24,852 bases of DNA from a virus. Numbering within the stretch: the first letter of the stretch is position 1; every line of letters begins with the position of its first letter. Positions 4,892 through 13,948 of this stretch are shown here, in pieces. The notes beneath the pieces are model-generated. The model worked only from the letters and a program-made list of their open reading frames with translations, did not search any database and had not been told where the DNA came from. A program made the translations under genes and the position numbers. The stretch is from positions 1-24,852 of IMG/VR virus record IMGVR_UViG_3300044796_000046; one strand, given 5' to 3'.

Positions 4892-7364
4892 TGCTCAGAT
4901 TGACGATATTGTCTCAGGTAAAATTCCACTATCAGCCCTTAGCAGCGCTGAAAAACAACGTATTATTGACCTTTTAGACGAAAAAACACAGCGTTTACAG
5001 GCAGATACAGCTAAAATTGACTTGATACAGTTTGCTCACGCAGTTTATCCGGGGTATTCTGTAGGTGCGCACCATAAGCGCATGGCTGAACTGTTCAAAG
5101 CCGTAGCGGACGGTACCAAAAAGCGCATAATCATTAACATAGCCCCACGTTTTGGTAAATCAGAACTAACATCGTATTTATTCCCTGCATGGTTCCTGGG
5201 CCAGAAGCCAGATGCTAAAATCATCATGGCAACCCATACTGCGTCCCTCTCCGAAGATTTTGGCCGGCGCGTACGGAATCTTATAACCACTCCTGAGTAC
5301 CAGCGCATATTCCCAGGCACGCAGTTGTCTGGCGATTCAAAGTCGGCCGGCGCATGGAACACCTCTGCTGGTGGTAAGTACTACGCCGTGGGTGTGGGGG
5401 GTGCGCTGGCTGGACGTGGTGCAGATTTATTGGTAATTGACGACCCCCACGCCCTTGAAGTTAGCACATTGGTGGCCACTACTCAGGGGTTTAAAACTGT
5501 ATCAGACTTGAAGGTTGGCGATTTTGTATTTGGCCCAGATGGTGTACCAACAGAGGTTCTTAGTAAGTCTATGGTTTGGGATGATAGGCCACTATATGAA
5601 GTTGCTACGAACGATGGGGAGATTATTAAGTGTGATGGTGGCCACCTGTGGAACTACCGTTCTGACACCAAACTTTTCGCACGTCACAAAAATAGCACTG
5701 CCAGGGACTTGGCTTACTGGGATAAAACTAGCCTACCGTGTATGCCACGGCACAAAGCCGTTGAGTACGCAGAACAGACACTCCCAATAGACCCCTACAT
5801 ATTAGGCGCATGGTTAGGAGACGGCACTTCTAGTTTGGGCAGAATGACTTCTCATCCAGACGATGCGGTGTTTATGCGGGGGCAGTTCATAGCTGCTGGA
5901 TACACGACTACAACACATAAAGACTTGTATTCTTTTGGGGTACTAGGGCTACGAGCTCAACTAACAGCCCTTAATGTGCTGAATAATAAGCACATACCAG
6001 AAGCATACTTGATAGGCAGTGTAGCCCAGCGTATAGCGCTTCTACAAGGGCTAATGGACACAGACGGCACCTGCACAGAAGCGGGGCAGTGCAGCTTTCA
6101 AAACACCAACCACACACTCGCACTAGGGTTTCGTGAGCTGCTACAAAGTTTAGGCGTGAAAGCAAGAATGTGTGTTTATGAAGATAAAAGGGGGCGGCAC
6201 GCATCTCGTAAACTAGACTATAGGATTAATTTTAAGCTTAAAGACTCTTTCAGAATGCCTAGAAAGAATACACGCACTTTCACCCCCACAGATAAGCAGT
6301 GCAGATCTTTTACTGTACGCATGCTGGAAGAAAAAGGGAGTGTGCAGTGTATAACGGTAGCTCGTAAAGACGGGTTGTTTCTAGTTGGCCGAGGGTATGT
6401 CGTAACGCATAACTCAGAACAAGATGCCAGATCGGGCACTAAGACAGTCTTTGATCAGGCGTGGATGTGGTATCAGACAGGCCCACGGCAGCGGTTAATG
6501 TGGGGTGGGGCCATTATTTTGGTTATGACCCGGTGGTCAGCCGTAGATTTAAGTGCCAGGCTGCTGGAGTACCAGGCCAAGAACCCTAACGCAGATCAGT
6601 GGGAAGTGATTGAGTTTCCCGCGATACTACCAAGCGGTAAAAGCCTGTGGCCTGAAAAGTGGCCAGTGGAAGAACTGCTCAAAACTAAAGCCACCCTGGA
6701 TGCCCAGTATTGGAATGCGCAGTATCAGCAACAGCCCACCTCCGAAGAAGCGGCGATAATTAAAAGGGAGATGTGGCGCGAATGGGCGTCGGACACGCCC
6801 CCGTTGTGTACGTTCATACTGCAGAGCTGGGATACAGCACATGAAACAAAAACCTCAGCTGACTTTTCAGCATGCACCACTTGGGGGTTGTTTATTAATG
6901 AAAATGAAGGTGATACCATGCACATTATCCTGCTGGACGCCTTCAAGGGCAGGTATGAGTTCCCTGAGCTAAAGAAGAAAGCCTATGAAGCATACAAGGA
7001 GTGGGAGCCGGATATTTGCATAATTGAAAAGAAAGCGGCGGGAGCTCCATTAATACAAGAGCTTAGACGTGCTGGCATACCAATTTCAGAGTATAGTCCT
7101 AGCAGGGGTAACGACAAGACTGTGCGGATTAACGCCGTGGCCGATGTGTTTGCATCAGGTAAGGTCTGGGCTCCAGCCAAACGGTGGGCTCGAGATGTCA
7201 TAGAAGAAATGGCGGCATACCCACAAGGCGAGCACGATGATCTGGCAGACACTACGACACAGGCAATACTGAGATTCAGGCAAGGGGGGTTTATCCCGCT
7301 GCCAGCAGATGAGAAAGATGAACCTAATTCATTCCGGTCAGTACGCCGGACACCTTACTACTAG
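4881..7364 (+). CDS. terL: Terminase large subunit with in-frame intein, 827 aa precursor
   Basis: ATP-driven DNA-packaging motor and nuclease. Exteins are residues 1-190 and 512-827, about 506 aa after splicing, which is normal for the family. A Walker A-like motif APRFGKSE lies at 88-95 and Walker B plus catalytic acidic residues LLVIDDPH at 183-190. The C-terminal nuclease shows SWDTAHETKTSADFSA, then DICIIEKKAAGAPL and the late HDDLADT, matching the acidic clusters of the RNase H-like fold. The intein (191-511) enters directly after DDPH, so an unspliced product should be inactive. The gene overlaps terS; the portal follows after 8 nt. Confidence 0.96.
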   Translation: MLNNAQIDDIVSGKIPLSALSSAEKQRIIDLLDEKTQRLQADTAKIDLIQFAHAVYPGYSVGAHHKRMAELFKAVADGTKKRIIINIAPRFGKSELTSYLFPAWFLGQKPDAKIIMATHTASLSEDFGRRVRNLITTPEYQRIFPGTQLSGDSKSAGAWNTSAGGKYYAVGVGGALAGRGADLLVIDDPHALEVSTLVATTQGFKTVSDLKVGDFVFGPDGVPTEVLSKSMVWDDRPLYEVATNDGEIIKCDGGHLWNYRSDTKLFARHKNSTARDLAYWDKTSLPCMPRHKAVEYAEQTLPIDPYILGAWLGDGTSSLGRMTSHPDDAVFMRGQFIAAGYTTTTHKDLYSFGVLGLRAQLTALNVLNNKHIPEAYLIGSVAQRIALLQGLMDTDGTCTEAGQCSFQNTNHTLALGFRELLQSLGVKARMCVYEDKRGRHASRKLDYRINFKLKDSFRMPRKNTRTFTPTDKQCRSFTVRMLEEKGSVQCITVARKDGLFLVGRGYVVTHNSEQDARSGTKTVFDQAWMWYQTGPRQRLMWGGAIILVMTRWSAVDLSARLLEYQAKNPNADQWEVIEFPAILPSGKSLWPEKWPVEELLKTKATLDAQYWNAQYQQQPTSEEAAIIKREMWREWASDTPPLCTFILQSWDTAHETKTSADFSACTTWGLFINENEGDTMHIILLDAFKGRYEFPELKKKAYEAYKEWEPDICIIEKKAAGAPLIQELRRAGIPISEYSPSRGNDKTVRINAVADVFASGKVWAPAKRWARDVIEEMAAYPQGEHDDLADTTTQAILRFRQGGFIPLPADEKDEPNSFRSVRRTPYY
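5451..6413 (+). mobile_element. Class 3 intein with LAGLIDADG homing endonuclease (321 aa, inside terL)
   Basis: Intein residue 1 is Ala (ALEVSTLV) in place of Cys or Ser, the start typical of class 3 inteins. The class-defining W-C-T set is present: Trp67 and His65 in block B (GGHLW), Cys300 in block F (VQCITV) and Thr319 in block G (VVTHN). The C-terminal His320-Asn321 and Ser+1 are intact. The endonuclease shows two LAGLIDADG-type motifs: LGAWLGDG (intein 118-125) and LLQGLMDTDG (about 197-206). In class 3 inteins the block F Cys makes the first branched intermediate, in contrast to residue 1 of ordinary inteins. All key residues are present, so both splicing and homing look functional. 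Confidence 0.95.
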
Positions 7365-7372
7365 GATAAATC

Positions 7373-10147
7373 ATGGCCATAACTAAACCCCTCTACACAA
7401 GCCCTATGCGCAGACTGGAGAATGAACCAGACGAATCAGGTGTGGAAATTGAGATTGACGATCCTGATGCTGTAGTTGAAGTAGAGATTGATGCGAGTGA
7501 TGAAGATTCTTTTACTGCGAATCTGGCAGAGCACTTGGAGAAAGGCGTGCTTACCACGCTGGGTTCAGACTTGATGGAAGATATAGAAAACGATAAGCGC
7601 AGCAGGTCAGAGTGGGAGAAGACATACAAAGAAGGCATCAAGCTCATGGGCTTGGGCTATGAAGAACGTACTGAACCGTGGGATGGCGCGTGCGGAATAT
7701 TCCACCCCATGATCACAGAAGCAGTAGTAAGGTTCCAGGCTGAAACAATAATGGAGACATTCCCAGCTGGCGGCCCAGTAAAGACCCACATCTTAGGCGA
7801 CATAACCCCAGAAAAAGAAGATGCAGCCTCCCGCGTTGAAGAGGATATGAACTATATTCTCACGGAAAAGATGCCCGAGTTTCGTCCTGAGCATGAACGG
7901 ATGCTGTGGAATTTGGCTACGGCGGGATCTGCGTTCAAGAAAGTGTATGAAGATGCTGGGCTCAACCGCCAGACGTCAGTATTTGTACCAGCAGAAGACG
8001 TGTACCTGCCATACGGCACATCGGAAATAACGACATGCGCACGCGTAACCCATGTGATGCGCAAGACGAAGCATGAACTTGAACGCCTGATTTACAATAA
8101 ATTTTACATAGATTTTGACATCGGTGATCCTGTTCAGATGCGGGTGGATGATGTTCAGCGTGCCAAAGATAAAGAGACTGGGTTAAATCCAATCAATGAT
8201 GAACGCCACACGTTGTTTGAGTGTTTAGTGGATATTGACTTGCCTGGGTTTGAAGACAAAGATAAAAATGGGGAGCCAACAGATTTGGTATTGCCCTACG
8301 TAGTTACGATGCTGGCAGACGGTAAAGTTATTGCAGTGCGACGTAACTGGAGAGAAGATGATAAGGATAAGATTCGGCGTCAACACTTTGTACACTACCA
8401 ATACATACCTGGCTTCGGAGCATATGGATTTGGGTTAATTCATTTGGTAGGCGGTTTCGCTAAGAGTGCCACTTCGTTAACACGGCAACTAGTTGATGCT
8501 GGCACACTGGCTAATTTGCCAGGGGGTCTTAAAACTAAAGGCTTGCGCGTAAAAGGTGATGACACTCCTATAGCACCGGGAGAGTTTCGTGATGTGGATG
8601 TGGGCAGTGGAACAATCCGCGATAACATCATGCCATTGCCATATAAAGAACCTAGTGGCACGCTGTTTCAGTTGCTGGGCACCATCATTGAAGAAGGGCG
8701 GTCTTTTGCATCCAGTAGCGATGCGTTGATTCCTGATTTAAATAACCAAGGCCCTGTTGGATCTACCTTAGCTATTTTAGAACGCCAGTTGAAAGTTATG
8801 TCTGCAGTACAAGCGCGAGTGCACTACGCGTTTAAGCAAGAATTGCAGTTGCTAGCTGAGATCATAAAGAACAACGCCCCAGAAGATTATGAGTTCACGC
8901 CACCTAAAGGCAAGACAGCCAAGCGTGAAGATTATGGTGATACAGATATATACCCTGTATCAGATCCTAACGCCTCAACTATGGCCCAGCGTGTAGTGCA
9001 GTACCAAGCTGCCATTCAGATGTCTACTACAGCTCCACAGATTTATGACTTGCCGCACTTGCACCGTCAGATGCTAGGGATACTCGGTATTAAAAACGTA
9101 GACAAGATAATTCCTGATAATGATGATAGTAGGCCTACAGACCCAGTGACAGAGAATCTGAACGCGCTTGAGTGTAAACCGCTTAAAGCTTTTATAGCAC
9201 AAGACCATCAATCCCACATCCAAGTACATCAGATGGCTATGCAAGACCCCATGGTGCAGCAGTTGATTGGGCAGAACCCACAGGCACCAGCCATACAAGC
9301 CGCATTACAAGCGCATATTACCCAGCACGTTGGGTTTGAGTATCGGGCACAGATGCAGTTGGCCATGGGCTTTAACTTGCCATTGCCTGATGATGAGATT
9401 CCTCCAGAGATGGAAGTGCAGTTGTCTAAAATGCTAGCGCAAGCGGCACCACAAGTACTAGCGCAGTCACAACAGATGGCTGCTCAGAAACAAGCTCAGC
9501 AGAACCAGCAAGATCCTGTTATTCAAGCTCAGTTGCAAGATCAGAAGATTGCTCAAGGTGAACTCGATCGTAAGAAGCAGAAAGACATGCAGGACTTCCA
9601 GATTGCTCAGAAGCGGCTACAGATAGAAGAGGCCAGGGCTACGGCTGATGGGCAGGCTAAAGTAGCGCAGGTTCAAGTGGATAAGGACAAGATGGAGAAG
9701 GATCTGCAGTTTAAGGGCACGCAGATGGGAATAGACATGGCGCACAAGAAAGCGCAACTAAACTCTACTGAGAAACAAACAGGGCTGCAGACTGGGGTGG
9801 ATATTTCCAAGCATAAAGCCGAGATGCAGGATCGGCAGGCTGCACGCCAAGACGCACATAAGAAGCAGAAACATGAGCATGCCCATGGCGCGGCGCTGCA
9901 GATAATGCAGCATGGCCAGGATAATGAGCAGCAGAATCAAGAACATACGCATAAAGAAGGCTTGCAGATACTACATCACGGTCAGAATGCCGACCAACAA
10001 AGCGCAGAACGCGCCCATGGGATCGCCCAACAAAGCGCAGACCACGCCCATGAGGCAGGTCAACAAAGCGCTGATCATGCGCAGCAGTTAGAAATGCAGT
10101 TAAATGAACCAGAACCAGCGCCAGCCAAAAAGGGGGCAGGTGAATGA
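7373..10147 (+). CDS. Portal protein (P22-like), 924 aa
   Basis: Dodecameric ring at the capsid vertex through which DNA passes; it docks terminase and the tail. SD AGGA precedes MAITKPLY. Residues 1-55 are acidic. About 60-640 form the portal core, with motifs typical of P22-type portals: EPWDGACGIFHPMITEAVVRF, PAEDVYLPYGTS, YIPGFGAYGFGLIHLVGG and SSSDALIPDLNNQGPVGSTLAILE. Residues about 690-920 are an unusually long Gln/Lys/Ala-rich coiled-coil tail ending in His-rich 11-residue repeats. In P22 an extended C-terminal helical barrel reaches into the capsid, so this tail may do the same (inference). The stop overlaps the next start (ATGA). Confidence 0.9.
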   Translation: MAITKPLYTSPMRRLENEPDESGVEIEIDDPDAVVEVEIDASDEDSFTANLAEHLEKGVLTTLGSDLMEDIENDKRSRSEWEKTYKEGIKLMGLGYEERTEPWDGACGIFHPMITEAVVRFQAETIMETFPAGGPVKTHILGDITPEKEDAASRVEEDMNYILTEKMPEFRPEHERMLWNLATAGSAFKKVYEDAGLNRQTSVFVPAEDVYLPYGTSEITTCARVTHVMRKTKHELERLIYNKFYIDFDIGDPVQMRVDDVQRAKDKETGLNPINDERHTLFECLVDIDLPGFEDKDKNGEPTDLVLPYVVTMLADGKVIAVRRNWREDDKDKIRRQHFVHYQYIPGFGAYGFGLIHLVGGFAKSATSLTRQLVDAGTLANLPGGLKTKGLRVKGDDTPIAPGEFRDVDVGSGTIRDNIMPLPYKEPSGTLFQLLGTIIEEGRSFASSSDALIPDLNNQGPVGSTLAILERQLKVMSAVQARVHYAFKQELQLLAEIIKNNAPEDYEFTPPKGKTAKREDYGDTDIYPVSDPNASTMAQRVVQYQAAIQMSTTAPQIYDLPHLHRQMLGILGIKNVDKIIPDNDDSRPTDPVTENLNALECKPLKAFIAQDHQSHIQVHQMAMQDPMVQQLIGQNPQAPAIQAALQAHITQHVGFEYRAQMQLAMGFNLPLPDDEIPPEMEVQLSKMLAQAAPQVLAQSQQMAAQKQAQQNQQDPVIQAQLQDQKIAQGELDRKKQKDMQDFQIAQKRLQIEEARATADGQAKVAQVQVDKDKMEKDLQFKGTQMGIDMAHKKAQLNSTEKQTGLQTGVDISKHKAEMQDRQAARQDAHKKQKHEHAHGAALQIMQHGQDNEQQNQEHTHKEGLQILHHGQNADQQSAERAHGIAQQSADHAHEAGQQSADHAQQLEMQLNEPEPAPAKKGAGE
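9995..10093 (+). repeat. 33-nt (11-residue) repeat in portal C-terminus, three degenerate copies
   Basis: CAACAAAGCGC recurs at 9995, 10028 and 10061. It encodes QQSAERAHGIA, QQSADHAHEAG and QQSADHAQQLE. An 11-residue period is the hendecad of right-handed or straight coiled coils. Similar but weaker 11-residue periodicity precedes it. Confidence 0.8.
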
Positions 10148-10338
10148 AAACAGTACTAGAGGTACTGCAGGATCAGTTGAAGGAAGCAGAAGATGTGCGG
10201 AAAGAAGAAGTTTTACGAGGTATGTTCAAGACTTATGATGAATACCGGTATGCCTGCGGTATTTTGAGGGGTCTTGCTTTAGCACTCGATGCTGTAAAAG
10301 CCATCGCCAAAAATCAAGAGGAGTCTGATAATGAGTAG
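10144..10338 (+). CDS. Hypothetical small helical protein, 64 aa
   Basis: The start overlaps the portal stop (ATGA), with GGCAGGTGA just upstream; the stop overlaps the next gene by 8 nt. The sequence (MKTVLEVLQDQLKEAEDV... to KNQEESDNE) is a short, charged helical protein with heptad-like Leu spacing. Its position between portal and GroES-like gene suggests a role in head assembly, but there is no motif to support this. Function unknown. Confidence 0.75.
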   Translation: MKTVLEVLQDQLKEAEDVRKEEVLRGMFKTYDEYRYACGILRGLALALDAVKAIAKNQEESDNE

Positions 10339-10735
10339 GATTGCACTAATAAACCCCATAAATAACGAAGAACCGGCTCCAGATGCAGATAAAGCTCAGC
10401 AGTTGCCTGACCCAGCAGGCTGGAAATTGTTATGCGCATTGCCGGAAGTGTCTGAAAACGTTGAAGGTTCTGATACTTTGGTACGCCCAGATCAGTACCG
10501 TAGGGAAGATGAAATTGCTACAGTGGTGCTGTTTGTCGTTAAAGTAGGTCCCACTGCATACAAAGATGCCAAGTTTGAAGGTGTTGCATGGTGTAAAGCA
10601 GGTGACTTCATCATAGTACGTACCTATTCCGGCACGCGCTTTAAAATACATGGGCGCGAATTCCGCATGATTAATGATGATCAGGTAGAAGGTACTGTTC
10701 AGGATCCACGTGGATTATCACGGCACCACGTTTAA
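10331..10735 (+). CDS. GroES-like co-chaperonin domain protein, 134 aa
   Basis: Residues about 60-125 follow the Cpn10 pattern: TVVLFVVKVGP, then WCKAGDFIIVRTYSGTRFKI, then GREFRMINDDQVEGTV. This parallels the GroES core (KVGDxVLF...YAGTEVKxDGEEYLIMxExDILA). GAGGAG lies 7 nt before the ATG. Phage GroES analogues such as T4 gp31 pair with host GroEL to fold capsid protein; the place between portal and scaffold genes fits that role. The N-terminal 40 residues are acidic and Pro-rich, not part of the usual fold. The mobile loop that contacts GroEL is not obvious, so chaperone activity is likely but unproven. Confidence 0.75.
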   Translation: MSRIALINPINNEEPAPDADKAQQLPDPAGWKLLCALPEVSENVEGSDTLVRPDQYRREDEIATVVLFVVKVGPTAYKDAKFEGVAWCKAGDFIIVRTYSGTRFKIHGREFRMINDDQVEGTVQDPRGLSRHHV

Positions 10736-10762
10736 TTGCCGCGCATTTAGAGGAGTTTGACC

Positions 10763-11731
10763 ATGGCTGAAGCAGCTGCAGTAAAACCCGTAGAAGGTGA
10801 AGCTTTTACATTCCCAGATGAAACTGGGGGTAAGGTTGCATTCTCTATTGAAGAGGATACGCCGACAAATGTAGAGGTTATCGATGATACCCCGCCAGAC
10901 GATCGAGGCCGAAAGCCCCTAGCAAAGCCCGTAGAAGACCCCACGGATGAAGAACTGCAGGCTTACAGCACCCAGGTAAAAGAACGAATCAGCGAATTAA
11001 CGCATGCTCGGCATGATGAACGCCGCGCAAAAGAGCAGACTACCCGTGAAAAAGTGGAGTTAGAACGATATGCGCAGCAAATTCTTAATGAAAACAAGCA
11101 GTTAAAAGAATATGTAACCAACGGCCAGCAGGCTTATGGGCAGGTGGCCACGGCCGGCGCACAGGCTAAACTAGATATTGCTAAGGCAAAGTTCAAAAAA
11201 GCGCACGAAGATTTTGATACTGATGCTCTTGTTGCAGCGCAGGAAGAAATGCTAGCGGCACAAATGGAGTTAGCCCAAGCGAAGAGTTTTAGGCCGGCCC
11301 CTTTACAACCCATTGAAACTCCTGTATATAATAATCAACAGCAACCAGAATCACCTAGGGTTGACGAGAAAACTGCCAAGTGGCAAGCTCGCAATCCATG
11401 GTTTGGCGATACAGACATCCCAGACCATGAAGAAATGACTTCCGTGGCTCTGATAGCGCATAAGCAGTTAGTTCACTCCGGGGTTGATCCCCGCTCTGAC
11501 GAGTATTTCAAGAAAATTGATGCTCGCGTTCGCGCACGGTTTCCTTCTTATTTCGAGGAAAACGGCCAGTCTCCTGAACCATCCAAAAGGCAAGGAAGTG
11601 TTGTGGCTCCGGCCACCCGCTCTACAGCCACGCGGAAAGTTGTGCTTACTAAGACACAGGTAGCTTTGGCTAAACGCTTAGGTGTGCCTTTAGAAGAGTA
11701 CGCTAAACAAGTAGCTAAACAACAAGGTTAA
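10763..11731 (+). CDS. Scaffolding protein (probable), 322 aa
   Basis: The ATG at 10763 was chosen, with AGAGGA about 8 nt upstream; a TTG two codons earlier is less likely. The N-terminal 65 residues are acidic. Residues about 70-180 are strongly charged coiled coil (HARHDERRAKEQTTREKVE and on). A Pro/Gln linker (185-210) follows, then a folded part with KWQARNPWFGD, and a basic C-terminus (KVVLTKTQVALAKRLGVPLEEYAKQ). A coiled core with a basic capsid-binding end, placed between portal and capsid genes, is the scaffold pattern. Assigned by position and architecture, not by a unique motif. Confidence 0.7.
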   Translation: MAEAAAVKPVEGEAFTFPDETGGKVAFSIEEDTPTNVEVIDDTPPDDRGRKPLAKPVEDPTDEELQAYSTQVKERISELTHARHDERRAKEQTTREKVELERYAQQILNENKQLKEYVTNGQQAYGQVATAGAQAKLDIAKAKFKKAHEDFDTDALVAAQEEMLAAQMELAQAKSFRPAPLQPIETPVYNNQQQPESPRVDEKTAKWQARNPWFGDTDIPDHEEMTSVALIAHKQLVHSGVDPRSDEYFKKIDARVRARFPSYFEENGQSPEPSKRQGSVVAPATRSTATRKVVLTKTQVALAKRLGVPLEEYAKQVAKQQG

Positions 11732-11745
11732 TAAGGAGCATTAAA

Positions 11746-12183
11746 ATGGCTAGAACCGAAAGAGAGATGAGTGCCCGTGATAAACATACGCGAGACGGTG
11801 ATGTATACACGCCTCCCGGTACGCTGCCAGAACCAACGCCAGAACCAGGCTGGGTTTTTAGGTGGATTGCAACACACGTTATGAGTAAGCCAGATAACTC
11901 TAATGTCTCCAAAAGAATGCGTGAAGGCTGGGAGCCCGTAAAGGCTGTTGACCAACCGCAGATGGAAGTTTTGGGTGATGCATCAGGCAACATCGAAATA
12001 GGTGGGCTGATGCTGTGTAAAGCGCCGGAAGAGAAAATGCTTAGCCGCAACCGTTATTATGAGAAGCAAGCTGAGAACCAGATTGTTTCTGTAGACAATA
12101 GTTTTATGCGAGAAAGTGACCCGCGCATGCCTTTATTCAAGGATCGCAAATCAAAAATCACTTTCGGAACTGGTGATAATTAA
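11746..12183 (+). CDS. Head-operon hypothetical protein, 145 aa
   Basis: AAGGAG lies 7 nt before MARTEREMSARDK. The N-terminal part is charged, then come a Pro-rich segment (TPPGTLPEPTPEPG), a W-rich core (GWVFRWIATHVM, REGWEPVK) and an acidic/basic tail. No signal peptide or membrane helix. Located between scaffold and capsid-associated genes in the same transcript. Likely a head-assembly or minor virion protein by context; function unknown. Confidence 0.7.
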   Translation: MARTEREMSARDKHTRDGDVYTPPGTLPEPTPEPGWVFRWIATHVMSKPDNSNVSKRMREGWEPVKAVDQPQMEVLGDASGNIEIGGLMLCKAPEEKMLSRNRYYEKQAENQIVSVDNSFMRESDPRMPLFKDRKSKITFGTGDN

Positions 12184-12198
12184 CTTTAGGAGCTTCAA

Positions 12199-12903
12199 AT
12201 GGCTAAAATCGCAAGTCCTTTCGGCTTACGTCCTATTAGCCTCATTGGATCGCAAGTGTTCAATGGGGGCGGAATTCGTGAATATCCGCTGACTGCTAAT
12301 AATACTTATGCTTTTTTCAATGGTGATATGGTTGTTACAGCTGCTGGTGTTCCCGCACCTTATACGGCAGCAGCAAGCGGCCCTACTACTACAACTTCTG
12401 GTCTGGTAGGTGTTTGCGTTGGTGTACGTTATCAACTAGCTGCCGGTAACAGTCTTGGGTATCCTCTGTATGCGCAGTATCTGCCAGCCAATGCAATTAC
12501 GGCCGGCTATACCAACATCTTCATTCGCGTTGTAGAAGATCCTGACCAACTGTATCTGATCCAGTCTGATGGCACTACCTTCACGGGTATGTCTAACCCA
12601 ATCGCTTTTGCTTACGGCGTTCCTGTATTACCAATCGGGCTTAACGCTCAGTTAGTAGTTCCTACTTCTACGGCCGACGTGCACCGTGGTAGTACTACTA
12701 CAGGTAATGCTCTGTGGGCTTTGGCGGCTTCTTCAGCATCAGCATCTACTGCAACTTACGCAGTACGTATTGTTGATTTCCTGAACAGTAACCAGACTGT
12801 ACCTGGCGCTGCAAACTTTGAGAGTGTGAATGATCTGTACCCTGAAGTGATTGTGAAGTTCAACTTCGGTGTGCATTCTTATTACAACTCAACCCCTAAC
12901 TAA
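12199..12903 (+). CDS. Capsid-associated / decoration-type protein, 234 aa
   Basis: TAGGAG is followed by MAKIASPFGLRPISLIG. This opening and the Gly/Thr/Ser/Tyr-rich, beta-strand-like body are typical of the structural protein found directly before the major capsid gene in many uncultured podo- and siphoviruses. The sequence has almost no Cys or Lys and many small residues, as in surface-exposed virion proteins. It probably coats or stabilises the capsid. The exact class (decoration, head fibre, minor capsid) cannot be decided here. Confidence 0.7.
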   Translation: MAKIASPFGLRPISLIGSQVFNGGGIREYPLTANNTYAFFNGDMVVTAAGVPAPYTAAASGPTTTTSGLVGVCVGVRYQLAAGNSLGYPLYAQYLPANAITAGYTNIFIRVVEDPDQLYLIQSDGTTFTGMSNPIAFAYGVPVLPIGLNAQLVVPTSTADVHRGSTTTGNALWALAASSASASTATYAVRIVDFLNSNQTVPGAANFESVNDLYPEVIVKFNFGVHSYYNSTPN

Positions 12904-12914
12904 GGAGTTTTATA

Positions 12915-13826
12915 ATGGCTATTTCACGATCGCAACTGTTAAAAGAACTCCTTCCAGGGCTGAATGCCTTGTTTGGGTTGGAATATAAGCGCTACGGCGA
13001 AGAGCATAAAGAGCTCTACGAAGAAGAAACTTCTGAACGTAGCTTTGAAGAAGAAACCAAACTGTCCGGTTTCAGCGCTGCACCTGTGAAGGTTGAAGGT
13101 CAAGGCATCGACTACGATACCGCACAAGAAGCGTGGACGACTCGGTATCAACATGAAACCGTTGCTTTGGGTTTTGCAATCACCGAAGAAGCTATCGAAG
13201 ACAATTTGTACGATAGTCTGTCAGCTCGGTACACCAAGGCTCTGGCTCGTGGTATGGCATACACCAAACAGGTTAAGGCTGCATCTATCCTTAACAACGG
13301 CTTTACTACCGGCTACAACGGTGGCGATGCTGTGCCCTTGTTCTCTGCCTCACACCCTTTGATTGGCGGCGGCGTAAATGCTAACCGTCCTGCAGCAGGT
13401 GTGGATTTGAATGAAACGGCTATTGAAGCTGCTACCATTCAAATTGCTGCTTGGACAGATGAACGCGGCTTGTTGCTTGCTGCTAAACCCAAGAAGTTAG
13501 TTATTCCTCCAACACTGCAGTTCGTTGCTACCCGTTTGCTGGATACTAAGCTGCGTGTAGGAACTACTGACAATGACATCAGTGCCATTAATAACAACGG
13601 CACCGTTGCAGAAGGCTACGTTATCAATCACTTCTTGACTGACGTAAATGCTTGGTTCCTCACCACTGATGTGCCAAATGGCTTGAAGCACTTTGTTCGT
13701 ACACCTCTGCAGAATTCCATGGATGGCGACTTCGACACAGGCAACGTGCGGTACAAGAGTCGTGAACGGTATAGTTTTGGCTGGTCTGATCCTTTGGGTG
13801 TTTGGGGTTCACCTGGCTCTTTCTAG
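12915..13826 (+). CDS. Major capsid protein (HK97 fold, Mu gpT-like), 303 aa
   Basis: Forms the icosahedral shell. The start MAISRSQLLKELLPGLNALFGLEY is preceded by AAGGAG. Helical N-terminal region with EETSERSFEEETKLSG, then the conserved RYQHETVALGFAITEEAIEDNLYD, KQVKAASILNNGF, PLFSASHP and late KKLVIPPTLQFVATRLL. This succession is that of gpT-like major head subunits. The C-terminus RYSFGWSDPLGVWGSPGSF also fits. A strong terminator follows immediately, ending the head operon at its most abundant product. Confidence 0.92.
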   Translation: MAISRSQLLKELLPGLNALFGLEYKRYGEEHKELYEEETSERSFEEETKLSGFSAAPVKVEGQGIDYDTAQEAWTTRYQHETVALGFAITEEAIEDNLYDSLSARYTKALARGMAYTKQVKAASILNNGFTTGYNGGDAVPLFSASHPLIGGGVNANRPAAGVDLNETAIEAATIQIAAWTDERGLLLAAKPKKLVIPPTLQFVATRLLDTKLRVGTTDNDISAINNNGTVAEGYVINHFLTDVNAWFLTTDVPNGLKHFVRTPLQNSMDGDFDTGNVRYKSRERYSFGWSDPLGVWGSPGSF

Positions 13827-13855
13827 GTAAAATATAGGCAAAAGCTGGCGGTATG

Positions 13856-13888
13856 GTGGGGGTGTAAAAACCCCCACTTTTTTATTTT
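13856..13888 (+). terminator. Rho-independent terminator after the major capsid gene
   Basis: GTGGGGGT (13856-13863), a 6-nt loop and ACCCCCAC (13870-13877) form a perfect 8-bp G/C-rich stem, followed by TTTTTTATTTT. It separates the capsid gene from the homing endonuclease gene. Confidence 0.92.
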
Positions 13889-13948
13889 AAAATAGGGCTT
13901 GTATTATACAAAGCAGTGAGATAAAGTAGAGCCAACACAGGGAGCTCT

